A DNA stretch of 64,000 bases from Eulemur rufifrons (lineage: Eukaryota > Chordata > Mammalia > Primates > Lemuridae): NCBI RefSeq assembly GCF_041146395.1, contig NC_090999.1:70499001-70563000 (forward strand), read 5' to 3'. A model generated the notes under the pieces. It searched no databases. It saw only the letters and a program-made list of their open reading frames with translations, and had not been told where the DNA came from. The translations under genes and the position numbers were made by a program. Positions 48,501-60,600 of this stretch are shown in pieces (position 1 is the stretch's first letter; every line of letters starts with the position of its first letter).

Positions 48501-50710
48501 CTTTTCTCTTGGTGATTTTAGAATTCTCTCTTTGTATTTGACTTTTGACAGTGTGACCATAATATGTCTTGGAGAGGACATTTTTGGGTTGAATCTATTT
48601 GGGGATCATGGAGCTTCCTACATCTGGATGTCCATTTCTCTCCCAAGACTTGGGTAGTTTTCAGCTATTATTTCAATAAATATATTTTCTATATCTTTTC
48701 CCATCTCTTCTCTTTCTGGAACTCCCAACTGTGAATATTTCTTTACTTAATGGTGTCCCATATAGTACATATGCTTTCTTTATTTTTTTTACTTTTTTTT
48801 TTTTTGATACCATTATTTCAAAAGACTGTCTTCAAGTTTGGAAATTCTTCTTCGTGATCTGGTCTATTGTTGAAGTTCTTGATTATATTTTTTATTTCAT
48901 TCATTGAATTCTTCAGCTCAAGGATTTCTGTTTAATTCTTTTTTATGATATCTCTTTGTTGAATTTCTCAGATCATAAATTTTTTATTTATTTCTTTGTA
49001 TTGTCTATCTGTGTTTCTTTTATCTTGCTGAGTTTCTTTACAATCATTATTTTGAATTCTTTTTCAGTTATTTCATAGATTTTCTTTTCTTTGGAGTCTA
49101 TTACCAGATAATTATTGTGATTCTTTTGATGTGTTATGTTTCCTTGCTTTTTCATGTTTTTCATGTCACTACATTGATATCTGCACATCTGGAATAACAG
49201 CCACTCTTCCAATTTTATTGAGAGGATTTCATAGGGTATGACTTTTTCCTGTAGATGTATCTATAGTGTTGGTTGGGTATGGTGCTTTAGCTTTGGTTCT
49301 AGATGGCACTATAGGGTAATCTCCATATGAATATTTCATTGTAATCAGAGCCAGCAGTGTCTTTGAGTTCCTCAGTGGCTCAGGCTCCAGTTGTTTTTGG
49401 AGGCTGTATCATAGCATTGCTTGTGAGAGGGACACTGGGTGGGCCAGTCCTCAGGCCCCAGGGTGCATGCCCAAACACTGGTAGCAGTGGTGGGGGTTCC
49501 TGGGTGGGCCAGTCCTTGGGCTCCTGGGGAGTTTGTGAAGCATGTAGCATCCCTACTGCTATAGGAGGTAGGTTTGCTGGGTGTTAGCAGCAATAGGGGC
49601 CAAGTGGGACATCCTAGAGTTCCTGAGCATCACGTGTTCTTGCCAGAGGTATTGGTGGCTGGCTTCATGCAAGCCAGCTGTGGCTGCTGGGTGGCATATG
49701 CAGGCACCAGTGATAGTGTTGCCAGTGGATTCCCAATAGGCTGGACCTCTGGCAGAGGCAGTGTTTGTAGATGCTGGCAGTGGTAGTGGCCAGTGCATTT
49801 CCAGCCATGGTGGTGGTGGGCCTGGGTGGGCTGGTCCTTGGCACTCCAGGAGGCAAACATGGGAAGCTAGTAGTGGTGGCAATAGGCCTCAAGCAGGCTG
49901 GTCATCTGGCCTCTGGGAGACATACACAGAAACAAAACAGCTCTGTTGCTGGAGGGGGCATGGCCACTGTCAGAGGCAGTAGGCCCATGCAGGCAACTCT
50001 CAGGTTCTGGGGAATGTGCACTTTGGTTCCCTATGTCTAGGGGGCAGCCTCTCCGATGTACTCAACTGTCTGTTCCCAGGGATGTAAGGTGCTGCGTGGT
50101 CACGAGTGTCAGAGACATAGCTGCTCCTCTGGGTGTAGCCGGGCTTATGACACTACAGCCTTGTGGGTGGATGTGGGGGCATGTCAGCAGGATCCCAGGG
50201 ATGTGGAGATTCAGGGGCTATTGGGACCCAGGACAGAATGTTGTCTGGTGGTGGCTCCAGTCTCAAAATGGAGCCATGCTGAAGTAGCTTGGGTACCAGA
50301 GGGTGGGAGTAACCCAGTGTGACTTCCCTCTCTGGAACAGTGCAGTTGTGTGGACTCCAGGCAGCTGCCTATACCAGGCTCAGGGCCTGTGAGAGCTGAG
50401 GTGTTCTCCTGTGCCTAGGAATGCAGGCATTTGTGGTAGGAATGTAGACTTTTGGGGATCTCCTGCTTATTTTTTGCCCCACAATGGGGAGTCCCTTTTG
50501 GCTCTAAGCCAAATCAGTTAGGTGCTTTGCTTCCCTCTCTGTGTTACCATCTCAATTTTCCACATCTCAGAGGGTCTTTTTTACTTCCTTGCTGAATTTT
50601 CATGTTCTCTCTTAGATGCTCTACTCAATATGTAGTTATCTACTCATTGTTTTTGTCCCTATTCATGGAGTGGGCAAGTGCTGGGTGCCTCCAGTGAATC
50701 ATCTTAATGA
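45530..50710 (-). repeat. L1 with 3' end, partial ORFs and GC-rich 5' region, sense to SLCO4C1
   Basis: On the minus strand the 3' UTR lies at 45530-46000, the ORF2 3' half to about 47135, then a jump to the ORF2 5' (endonuclease) region at about 47140-48060. ORF1 and its leader lie at about 48200-49340, and a GC-rich 5' UTR-like region at about 49340-50580. Roughly the middle third of ORF2 is absent. No open ORF1 or ORF2 remains. It fills much of intron 3. Confidence 0.85.
49340..50580 (-). promoter_or_regulatory. GC-rich L1 5' UTR-like region (possible old promoter)
   Basis: This is the most GC-rich block in the window. It carries imperfect internal repeats on the plus strand such as 'gggtgggccagtcctcaggc' (near 49438) and 'gggtgggccagtccttggg' (near 49503), and related variants near 49825. 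It sits at the 5' end of the minus-oriented L1. The many overlapping open frames on both strands here (for example 49559-50322) come from GC-rich composition and are not genes. Confidence 0.65.
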
Positions 50711-51071
50711 CTCTTACACAAAACAAAATTTGTGCATACACCAATGTCTAGTGTATTACTACCTTCTAGATGTTTTGTTAACTGCTAAGATTCTCATCCT
50801 CACATACAAAAGAACAGGAAACTAATTTATACCTGAAACTAAGCATATATCAATGACAGAAATGACTTATGCATTACTTCAAGTCTCTAAATGAAAGCTC
50901 ACACAAGGTGATCTGAAAACATATAAGAATAATTTTTTTATCTATTGACTACCTTAATTTATATTTTAGCTATATTTTAAATATGAAGAATTAATAGAAA
51001 AATTAAAGTATGTAATATATAAATAATTAACCGTATACACATAAAGGATTCATGCTCAAAAAATTTATGGA

Positions 51072-51392
51072 GGCCGGGCGCGGTGGCTCACGCCTGTAAT
51101 CCTAGCACTCTGGGAGGCCGAGGTGGGTGGATCGCTCAAGGTCAGGAGTTCCAGACCAGCCTGAGCAAGAGTGAGACCCCCGTCTCTACTAAAAATAGAA
51201 AGAAATTATATGGCCAACTAAAAATATATATAGAAAAAAATTAGCTAGGCATGGTGGCGCATTCCTGTAGTCCCAGCTACCTGGGAGACTGAGGCAGGAG
51301 GATCGCTTAAGCCCAGGAGTTTGAGGTTGCTGTGAACTAGGCTGACACCACGGCACTCACTCTAGCCCGGGCAACAGAGCGAGACTCTGTCT

Positions 51393-51426
<34 letters not shown>
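51072..51426 (+). repeat. Young lemur-type Alu with long poly(A)
   Basis: A full dimeric Alu from ggccgggcgcggtggctcac to an A-run of more than 30 bases, with the lemur-type linker. The flanking duplication aaatttatgga is at about 51061-51071 and 51426-51436. The long tail and good CpG retention point to recent insertion. It lies in intron 3, antisense to the gene. Confidence 0.95.
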
Positions 51427-51431
<5 letters not shown>

Positions 51432-51436
51432 ATGGA

Positions 51437-52303
51437 TACAAATACACGATTATTTAAAAATCCTGGAAATCAATGACTCACAAATTATCTTTGGTGATAG
51501 ATCCTTTTTTCATAATTCCCAACTGAGTTAGATTAATAATTTTGTGAGACCACGTTATAAGTTTTGTAGAAGTATAAAACTGCTATAGAAGTTTTTACAT
51601 TAGCAATGTGCCCAAGTAGATTTAGTAGTCTTTATCAGGGCTGCACTGAACATACTCACTTCGGTGGCTGCGGCAATGGATCTTCTATGTTAGAATAATA
51701 GCTTGATAAAGAGAAAACTCAAATGCAAATGAAATATGCAATAACTAGATGTAGGGCCGTGCATACTGTAATTAGCTCTACCATTTTAGGATCTGGGGAG
51801 GCATTTTAGAAAAACTCATGCTACCAGGAATTAGAGCACAAAAGAAAAAAAAGAGTCATATATTTCAAAAAGGTGATTTGGAATGAAAAACTCCATCAAG
51901 TTTCCAGACACTATCTTGTGCTTTCTTTTGTAGACTCTAGTCAAGTCCATGTAGGATGTAATAATCACATAGAAAAGCAGCGCTCAATCTCCACACCTTG
52001 TGTAATAACCCTGGGATTAAAGCAATCTATACAGAATGCTGCTTGGATGGCTCTTCCTATCCAGGAAGGATGGCATGTCCAGAGCAGGAAATAAAGCAGG
52101 ACGTCAACAAAAATCATTATGCTTTCTATTTACTGACTTAATACGTTAAGAAATAATTAAACAGATAAAAGTAATACTGCATTTATCTAATAAAAATATG
52201 GCATTACAACTAAATCTTTAATAAGCCTATTTTATGCTTTATTTCTAAAATAAACAAATAATAAGGCAAAATGATACTGAGACAGTTTAGAGAATAAGCT
52301 TAC
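51437..52303. other. Intron 3 of SLCO4C1, no recognised element
   Basis: No repeat or exon is recognised between the Alu and exon 3. The plus-strand frame at 51873-52094 has no recognisable product. Confidence 0.5.
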
Positions 52304-52489
52304 CTATATAGAGAGAAGATTTGTGTGTGGGCACAGAATCATCAATAAAGGCTGTTCCCAGGGTGTAGAGAGGAGTTCCTCCTGTCCCCAGCAACAGTTG
52401 TCCCAAGATGAAAACATACAAGTAGTTAGAAAGTGGAGAAGTTGAAGAGGTGGTACAACTGGTACTATTCCTTGTTATTAAGCAAGTGT
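52304..52489 (-). CDS. SLCO4C1: SLCO4C1 coding exon 3 (extracellular loop, TM4)
   Basis: This is the most 5' exon in the window. The acceptor is CTCCTAAAG at 52490-52491, and AC completes an Asp codon begun in the unseen exon 2. It reads TCLITRNSTSCTTSSTSP, then LSNYLYVFILGQLLLGTGGT, PLYTLGTAFIDDSVPTHKSS and LYI, and ends one base into a Gly codon. It holds an extracellular Ser/Thr-rich stretch with an N-S-T sequon, TM4, and the conserved GGTPLYTLG and DDSVPTHKSSLYIG blocks. The donor is ATAG|GTAAGC at 52303. All of this matches human OATP4C1. Confidence 0.97.
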
Positions 52490-53452
52490 CTTTAGGAGAA
52501 AAAATAAAATAAAAATGTTAATTTTACAGAAATTTAGTTAACAGTTCAAATATAAATCACACAAATTATACTTGCTTAACATTAATTATTTCTTCCAATT
52601 GTTTCATTTGATTATATTTAAATTATTTAAATATTTACTTGAAAATTTTTATAAAATATTATTTCAAAATTTAGAAAATATAGAATAAAACTGAGAAACA
52701 TTAAGAATGAAAATTAACAAATTTTCAGGTAAACTAATCTAAACACAATTGAAGCAAGAAGTGCCAGGGAAAGATGGTTTTCAGATTAAGAAAGAAAACA
52801 GGTACCATATGACCATCATATTGAACTCATAAATCAATACCTTAACCACATTTGAAAAATATACTTAGGCTATAGAATATTTTGACCAAAATATAGTGAT
52901 CCCCCCTCTATATATATATATTTACTGTAAAGCAGCAATATTGAAATTATACCTAGTTCTTTTTTATAACTCAACTATTTTATTAAGTTTCCTTTTATGG
53001 AGCAATCTTTAGGTCCATAGGATATTCTTATCAAAGGAAAAATATTTACCTTTAAGATTTGATCAAAATATTTTTCTAAAAATCACATTCAAAATACAGA
53101 CTGGATATTTAAGTAAATTCATATTTCCTAAACTCAGCTGATAATATTAATGAGCTGAAATGATTGTTAAAAATATTCACAGTCCTTTCCCTTTGAATCC
53201 AGTGTAACACTCAAGAACATGTATTTTAACAACACCCTCAGCTAATTCTATTTTCATTTCTTTATACCAGATCAAGATATATTATTTCCTGATAGATAAG
53301 TAAGGCTTCCAAAGCACCAATCCTGAGATTCTTTTAACTCATTTAACTCATTATATTTTTCATATAATTGAAATGGAGAAATTAAGTTCATAGTTATCAA
53401 ACTATAAGATGCAAGTCTATGTATAAAATATGTATTTTTACATTTCAAATTT
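52490..53452. other. Intron 2 of SLCO4C1, AT-rich, no recognised element
   Basis: AT-rich DNA with a short TA run at 52908-52921. No further coding exon is seen upstream of exon 3 in the window. Confidence 0.5.
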
Positions 53453-53467
53453 AAAATATACCCTTTA

Positions 53468-53808
<341 letters not shown>

Positions 53809-54525
53809 AAATATACCCTTTAATACTGTACATATTCAGACAAAGACAAATATAAGCATAATCAGCTAGATAGGAAAACATATATATTCAAAGGTAAAAT
53901 TAAGGAAACTTTGCTAAAATACAGACTGATCTTTAATTTAAAAAAGGCATGGAGCATCCCAGGAAAAGGTGATGCAGGACCTTCAACACAAAGATATTCC
54001 CTTGTAAAGTTACTGGACTTAAAAGATGAAGAAAGACTTTTTTGAATAGCCAGGCCAAAAGATAATGTCACTTATGCAGAGGGAAATAAACAAAAACAAA
54101 ACAGTAAGCTTGCATTTAGTCTTCTCTAAAGCAACATTAATCCCATAGAGGCAGTAAGGAAATGCCAAAAGAGTAATCAGTGAAAGATAGTGTGACCCAC
54201 AAATTTTATGCTCAGTGAAACTCTCATTCAAACATAAAGACAAATATTTAAATACAGAATATTTTAAATCTCATGGAATAAGCCTTCCGTGAAAAAAACT
54301 ACTAGATGGTACATTTAAGCTTACAGAGAAATACTTCATTCAGAGATACCATGTGGACCTAAAGATAATTAGAAACAAGTATGAAATCATTTATTAAATT
54401 GTATATAAATCTAGATTTACTTATTCTGTGAATTCTGTGGTATTACTAGTTGAGGAAACCATTTGATCCTAGTATTTCAACTTTCTATGGGAAATCAAAT
54501 AATTTCTGACAAAATATAGTTCGCC

Positions 54526-54822
54526 CTCCCTATCCACAAGTTCCATATCTGCAGAGTCAACCAACTGTAGATCAATATATTTAGAAAAAAAAATAACAAC
54601 ACAACAATAAAAATAATATAAATTTTAAAATACAGTATAACAACTATTTGCATAGCATTTGGGTATTACAAGTAACCTAGAGACGATTTAAAGCATATGG
54701 GAGAATGTGGGTAGGTTCTATGCAAATACTACGCCATTTTACAGAAGGGACTTGAACATCTGTGGATTCTGGGATCCGTGGGGATCCTGGAACCAATCCC
54801 CTAGGGACGCTGTACTTTCAAC
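54526..54822 (+). mobile_element. Tigger-type non-autonomous DNA transposon
   Basis: The left end is 'gttcgccctccctatcc'-like and the right end 'cccctagggacgctgtac'. The interior holds 'tctagagatgatttaaag'-like sequence (54680-54690) and 'tatgcaaatactacgccatt', all in the order of a small Tigger-derived repeat. Confidence 0.8.
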
Positions 54823-55316
54823 ATCAATTAAAAGGCATGTGATTTGACAATACACCACAAGAGGGAGCCCCTAAGTTGTTTATAAATTTAGAGGCCCGTT
54901 GTCAATAAAATTACACATCAGAACTTTACTTAATAGACACACCAGTGGCCAGTCCTGCCCACAAATATTGACAGGGCCTGCGGCAAAAGGACAAAGGAAA
55001 ATCCACATACCATATGTCAAAACAGAGAGAAGTTCAATACCAAGCTCAGCCTAACTCAATCCCACTCAGAGCCTCACAGCCTGCTGCTCCCCAGACATTT
55101 GCCCTAAAGATCTAGAGGCTAAAGGCATTTCTTTTCCCCTGGGTCTATCCTGCTGTCAAGGGTAGCGCAGGATGGATGCTACAGTGGGAGGTGGGATTCC
55201 ACTCCCCCAGCCAGGATTTCCAGGAGGTGTCTCGAGGGCATAGAGCCCAGGGGAGAGGAGTGAAGAAGCCTAGTTTTCCAGGAACCCAGACTCCCCGGTT
55301 ACCAGCATTAGGTAGT
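54823..55316. other. Intron 2, GC-richer stretch without recognised repeat
   Basis: This has higher GC than its surroundings. With 55728-56452 it would form one continuous segment before the L1 insertion. It may be an old LTR, but the family is not recognised. No coding exon is seen. Confidence 0.35.
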
Positions 55317-55327
55317 CTGAGGTGGCT

Positions 55328-55716
55328 TTTTTTTAATTATTATTTCGGCTTATAATGGGGGTACAAAAGTTGAGGTTATGTATATTGCCCATGCCCCCCC
55401 AGCCCCCAGTCAGAGCTTCAGGCGTGTTCATTCCCCAGACAGTGCGCGTCGCACTCATTATGCTGGTATAGACCCATCCCCTCCCCCCACCTCCCACATC
55501 GGTCCGACACCCAATTGGTGTTATTCCCAAATGTGCACTTAGGTGATGATCAGGGAAACCAATTTGCTGGTGAGTACATGTGGTGCTTATTTTTCCATTC
55601 TTGGGATACTCCACTTAGTAGAATGGGTTCCGACTCTCCAGAACAAAAGAGATTCTGTATCACCGTTATTTCTTATAGCTGAGTAATACTCCATGGTATA
55701 CATATACCGCATTTTA
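55328..55716 (-). repeat. Recent 5'-truncated L1, minus orientation
   Basis: L1 3' end with a poly(A) tail (plus-strand T-run 55328-55335) and a G-rich 3' UTR (C-rich on the plus strand at about 55396-55406 and 55479-55495). It is flanked by a perfect 11-base duplication, ctgaggtggct (55317-55327 and 55717-55727). It closely resembles the plus-oriented copy at 56463-57016, which suggests a young lineage-specific L1 family. Confidence 0.93.
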
Positions 55717-55727
55717 CTGAGGTGGCT

Positions 55728-56452
55728 AACTTTAAATAAAACCAGCCTCTCTTTTTCCCTTCCAGGGAGTGGCTGTAATTTTCCTCCCCTGGCCCCACTC
55801 CCATCTCCCATCTAGCCACTGCCCTAAGGAAGGAGAAAGACAAGCTGCTGCTTTTGTTTAAACTTGACCATCCCCAAATCTAAATAGTACTTTCTGGTCC
55901 GGCAAGTTGAGCTCACTCGTACATCTCTCTCCCATAACTTCCGTTCACTAATCCTGTTGCAAATCTTTCAAAAACCTTTCTTATAAAACTTGAAAAAGAA
56001 AGCAAATTATCTTTGAGTCTCAATGTTTGTGATATATAGGTCTCTCTAAGCACAGAGCTCAGAGCAGGGCCCCTCTTGCTGGGGCCTAAGGGCAACTCAT
56101 GGCAAAAGATCTGAGCAGGAAGCAAGAAAAATATTCTTCCTGAAGGTAAAAAGAAACACTGTGAAGTCCAAATTTATATTCTTTGCCCGTAACAGGAGAT
56201 GAACCAGGTGGCAGCAGGGACTTCCCGGGCTGCTTTGACTCAGAAAAACAGAGAGGGTGGGGTGGAAAGAGACTGCACAAAGAATCTCCCAGACAATCCA
56301 CCTTCCGCACTCTTTGTGGGAGCTGAAAAAGTCAAGAGCCTTTGTCTGAACAGCCAACCTGCCAGGGATGGCAGCCGGGTCACTCGCCTCCTGTGGGAAC
56401 CTAACCGAGTCAGAGAAGTGATTTTCAAAAGGAGCTACCACAAACATTTATA
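55728..56452. other. Unassigned GC-richer segment between two inverted L1 copies
   Basis: No repeat family is recognised. It is open on the minus strand for 116 codons (56097-56447) but has no splice context or recognisable domain. It could be an old LTR or unique intron sequence. Confidence 0.35.
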
Positions 56453-56462
56453 AGAAGATAAG

Positions 56463-57016
56463 CACAATTCACAATAGCAAAGATGTGGAAACAACCCAAA
56501 TGCCCATCAATACATGATTGGATTAGTAAGCTGTGGTATATGTATACCATGGAATATTACTCAGCTATAAGAAATAATGAAGATACATCTCTATGGTTCT
56601 CCTGGAGAGAGTTGGAACCCATTCTATTAAGTGAAGTATCCCAAGAATGGAAAAACAAGCATCACATGTACTCACCAGAAAATTGGTTTCCCTGAACATC
56701 ACCTAAATACACATCTGGGAACAACACCAATCGGATATCAGACTGAGGTGGGGGGTGGGGGAGGGGATGGGTGTATGCCTACACAATGAGTGCATTGCGC
56801 ACCGTTTGGGGAATGGTAACGCTTGAAGGTGCTGACTCGGGAAGGGGGGTTGGGGAAGGAAGGGATACATACCTACATGATGGGTGCAACGCACACTATC
56901 TGGGGATCAGACACGCCTGGAGCTCTGACTTGGGGGGAAAGGCGGTACATGGACAACGTAGGTAACCTGCAATTCTGTATCCCCCATAACAATAAGATGA
57001 AATAAAAAAAAAAAAA
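56463..57016 (+). repeat. Recent 5'-truncated L1, plus orientation
   Basis: The end of ORF2 (YTMEYYSAIRNNED) is followed by a G-rich 3' UTR and a poly(A) tail. The duplication agaagataag flanks it at 56453-56462 and just past 57016. The 3' UTR holds a roughly 90-base imperfect tandem repeat (about 56757-56935) that appears once in the sister copy at 55328. Confidence 0.93.
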
Positions 57017-57619
57017 AAGAAGATAAGAAAAAAGAGCAGCATAATATTATTAAAATTAAGACTAGGGCACTGACCACAAAAATATTCTCATGGAGCAGAT
57101 GAAAACTGAACACATATTTATTTCATCATGAAATGAAGCAATTATTTATATGAAGGAAGACAGCAAAGCAGAAATAAAATAACAGAAACAAAATAGTGAG
57201 GGAAGGAAAGAGGAGACAAAAGATGTGCTGGCAGAGAGAAGTAAAAGGAAAAAATTAAAACCCCATAGAAATGAAGATACAATTGAAAGGAACATAAGGG
57301 TGAACGAACTGAGAAAACCCAGTAACAGGTATATAGAGTAGAGATGAGAAAAGTGAGCAAAATGAATGAAGTGACATTCATTCATAGTAGTGAACTCCCT
57401 GGGTTTTATTTTTGCGTCATCTATCCCAGATTTGGAGCTAAATAAGCGAGTAACTCAGAAATGCCAAAGGGTGCAGATGGGGAAAAAAAGCCATGAGAAA
57501 ATCCCAATCATTCTAGCCAAAAGATCAAAAAAGAAGCAGCCTGGCTAAGCAGAAAAATTCAGACAATAACCACTTTAGTCAATTCCCACTTTAGACAATA
57601 ACCACAGAAAAAATAAACT

Positions 57620-60600
57620 GTGGTCTCACCCATACCTACACCAGCAATATATAAACAGTGGCTGTAGCAAGGTGCACCAATTCCCCCCTAGGGTGATGTT
57701 AGAGAAGGCTGAGAAGGGATCTGGGACTTTCATATCCTCCAAAAGGTAATGAATGACCCCCACCCCTGGTGCCAGTGGAGTCTACATTGGTAGCCTGAAT
57801 TCCACCACCACGTAGTAACAGAGGCACTCGTCTTTCTCTCTGCTAGTGTTAGAGGAAGCCTAGTGAAGAGTCAGACCTTTCACCATAGTCCAGTGGGAAT
57901 TAAGGCCTACCTCTCCTCACTGGTGTCAGCAGAGAAGGCCTGGAGAACAGTAACAAGTCACTCCTTCCCCTCCCAGACAGCATGATATTAGTGGAGTTCC
58001 AGTGGAGATACAGAAATGCCAACATCACCCCACAATGACAAGGAGTCTTACTATTAGGTGTCAACTGAGGCCGGAAGGGAAACTAGGACTTCTATCCCAT
58101 CTAGCAATAACAGGGCATCACCCACCCCACCTCAAACTCATCAGTGTCAGAGTAAGCAGCTAAAGCAGAAAGTTTAAATAACATTCAGAGTCTAATAATA
58201 CCAAGATTATACCTTATGAACATATAATGCAATACCTAGAACAAATACTCATAAAGCTACACAAAGAAATATACTCAAAACACTATAGATAAATCAAAAT
58301 AAAATTCTAGAAAATGTTCATGGAACCGACAGGAAGGCAGGAAGAATTAAACAGAGAAATGAAAAACAGAAAGAACAAACATCAACAAAATAGAAAAGTG
58401 CAGGCTTAAACTTTAACATAACAATACTGATACTACGTGTAAATGGTCTCAATATTACAATTTAAAGACAGATATTGGCAGAGTGAATTAAAAAACATAA
58501 CCCAACTATGTGCCATCTACCAGAAGCGCATTTTAAGTGTAATGATATGAATAGGTTGAAATTTAAAGAATAGAAGAAAGATATAACATCCAAGCATTAA
58601 ATCAAAATAAAATAGGAGTAGCTATATTAGTATCAGAATAAAACTGACTTCGGAGCAAAGAAATTTACCTGACACAAAGAAGGACATTACATAACAAAAG
58701 CATAGTCAATCTACCAAGAAGACATAGTAATCCTAAACATGTACTCTCCAACAACAGAGCTGTAAAACATGAAGCAGAAACTTATAGAATGAAAGGAGAA
58801 ACAGACAAATTCACAATTACAGTTAGTTTTCAACACTTCTCTCTGAGCAACTGATAGACTTAGCAAGATATAGACTAACTTAACAACCACATCTACCAAC
58901 AGGATCTAACTGACATTTCTAAAACACTGCACCAACCAATAGCTGAATATACTTTGTTTTCAAGTGCCCAGAGACCATATACCAAGATAGACCATATCCT
59001 GGGACATAAAGCAAATCCTAATAAATTTAAAAGAATTAAAATCTTCCACAGTATGTTTTCAGACAACAATGAAATCAAACTAGACACCATTAACAAAAAG
59101 ATAACAGCACAATCTCCAAATATTGGAAACTAAACAACATACTTCCAAATAATCCATGGGTCAAAGAGGAAGTCTCCAAGGAAATTAAAAAATACATTGA
59201 ATTGAGTGAAAATGAAAATGTAATATATTGCAATTGTGAAATAAAACTAAACCGGTACATGAGGAAACTTTATAGCACTAAAATGCATACATTAGAAAAA
59301 CAGAAAAGTCTCAAATCAATAATATAAGCTTCCATGTCAACCACCTAGAGAAAAAAAAGAACAAAATAAACCTAAAACAAGCTGAGGAAAGAAAATAAAG
59401 ATCAGAGGAGAAATCAATGAATTTGAACCAGAAAAACAACAGAGAAAAGCAATGAAACTAAAAGATGAATGAAATTAACTACCTCTATCAAGACAGATAA
59501 AGAATAAAAGAGAGTAGAGATATATTATCAATGTTAGGAACAAAGGATTTCACAACAGACCTTGCAGACAACAAAAAGATAATCAGGAAATACTAGGAAC
59601 AGCTAGCTCTATACACATAAATTTGACAACTTAGATAAAATGGACCAATTCCATGAAAAGCACAAACTACCTCTACTCATCCAAAATGAACTAGATTTGA
59701 ATAGCTATTATGGATACTATTAAGGATATTGAAGTTTTAATTAAAAATCTGCCCAAACAAAAATTTATAGGCCTAAATGATTTCACTTGGAGAACTATAA
59801 CAAACATATTAAGAAAAATCAAAATTAATTCTAGATAATTTCTTCCAGAAAATAGAAAAGGAGGAACACTTCCCAATTCATTTTATGAGGCTAGTAATCC
59901 CCTAAAACAAAAACCAAATAAATATAGTAAAAAAAGAAAATGATACACTAATATCCCTTATAAATATATATACCTAAAAACTCTTAAATTATTATCAAAC
60001 AGAATTCAGAAATATATAAAAAGAATTCTATGCTATTGCCAAGTGAGGTTTATTCTGGGATGAAAAGCTGGGTCAATATTCAAAAATTTAAAAAATATAA
60101 TCTATTAACAGGCTAAAGAAGAAAAATCACATGATCTTGATCAGATCACATGATCAGAAACCACATGAACAATTGATATGGAACAAACACGTGACCAAAT
60201 TCAACAATGATTCATCATTCAAAATTCTCAGAAAGAAAGGAATAGACTGGAACCCCCTCAACTTGATTAAGAGCATTTATAAAAACCTGCAGCAATGGTA
60301 AAAGACTGAAAGTTTTTTCTCCTAAGATAGGGAACAAAGTAAGAATGTCCATTCTCACCACTCTTATTCAAAATAGTACTGGAAGTTCTAACCAGTGCAA
60401 TAAGGCAAGAAAATTAGACAAACAGAATGTAAAGAAAGAAATAAAACCATTCTTATTTGCAGAAGGTATGAATATCTACATGGAAAACACCAAGGAATCT
60501 ACAAAATAACTTCAAGAACTAATATGTAAGGTCATAGGATACAAGATAAAATATACAAAAATCAAATATATTGCTATATATTAGCCATGAACATATAGAA

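Noticed and set aside
49357..50322. Cluster of overlapping open frames of 60-113 codons on both strands
   Set aside because: They lie in the GC-rich 5' region of an L1. High GC lowers stop frequency, the frames overlap on both strands, and none has a recognisable domain.
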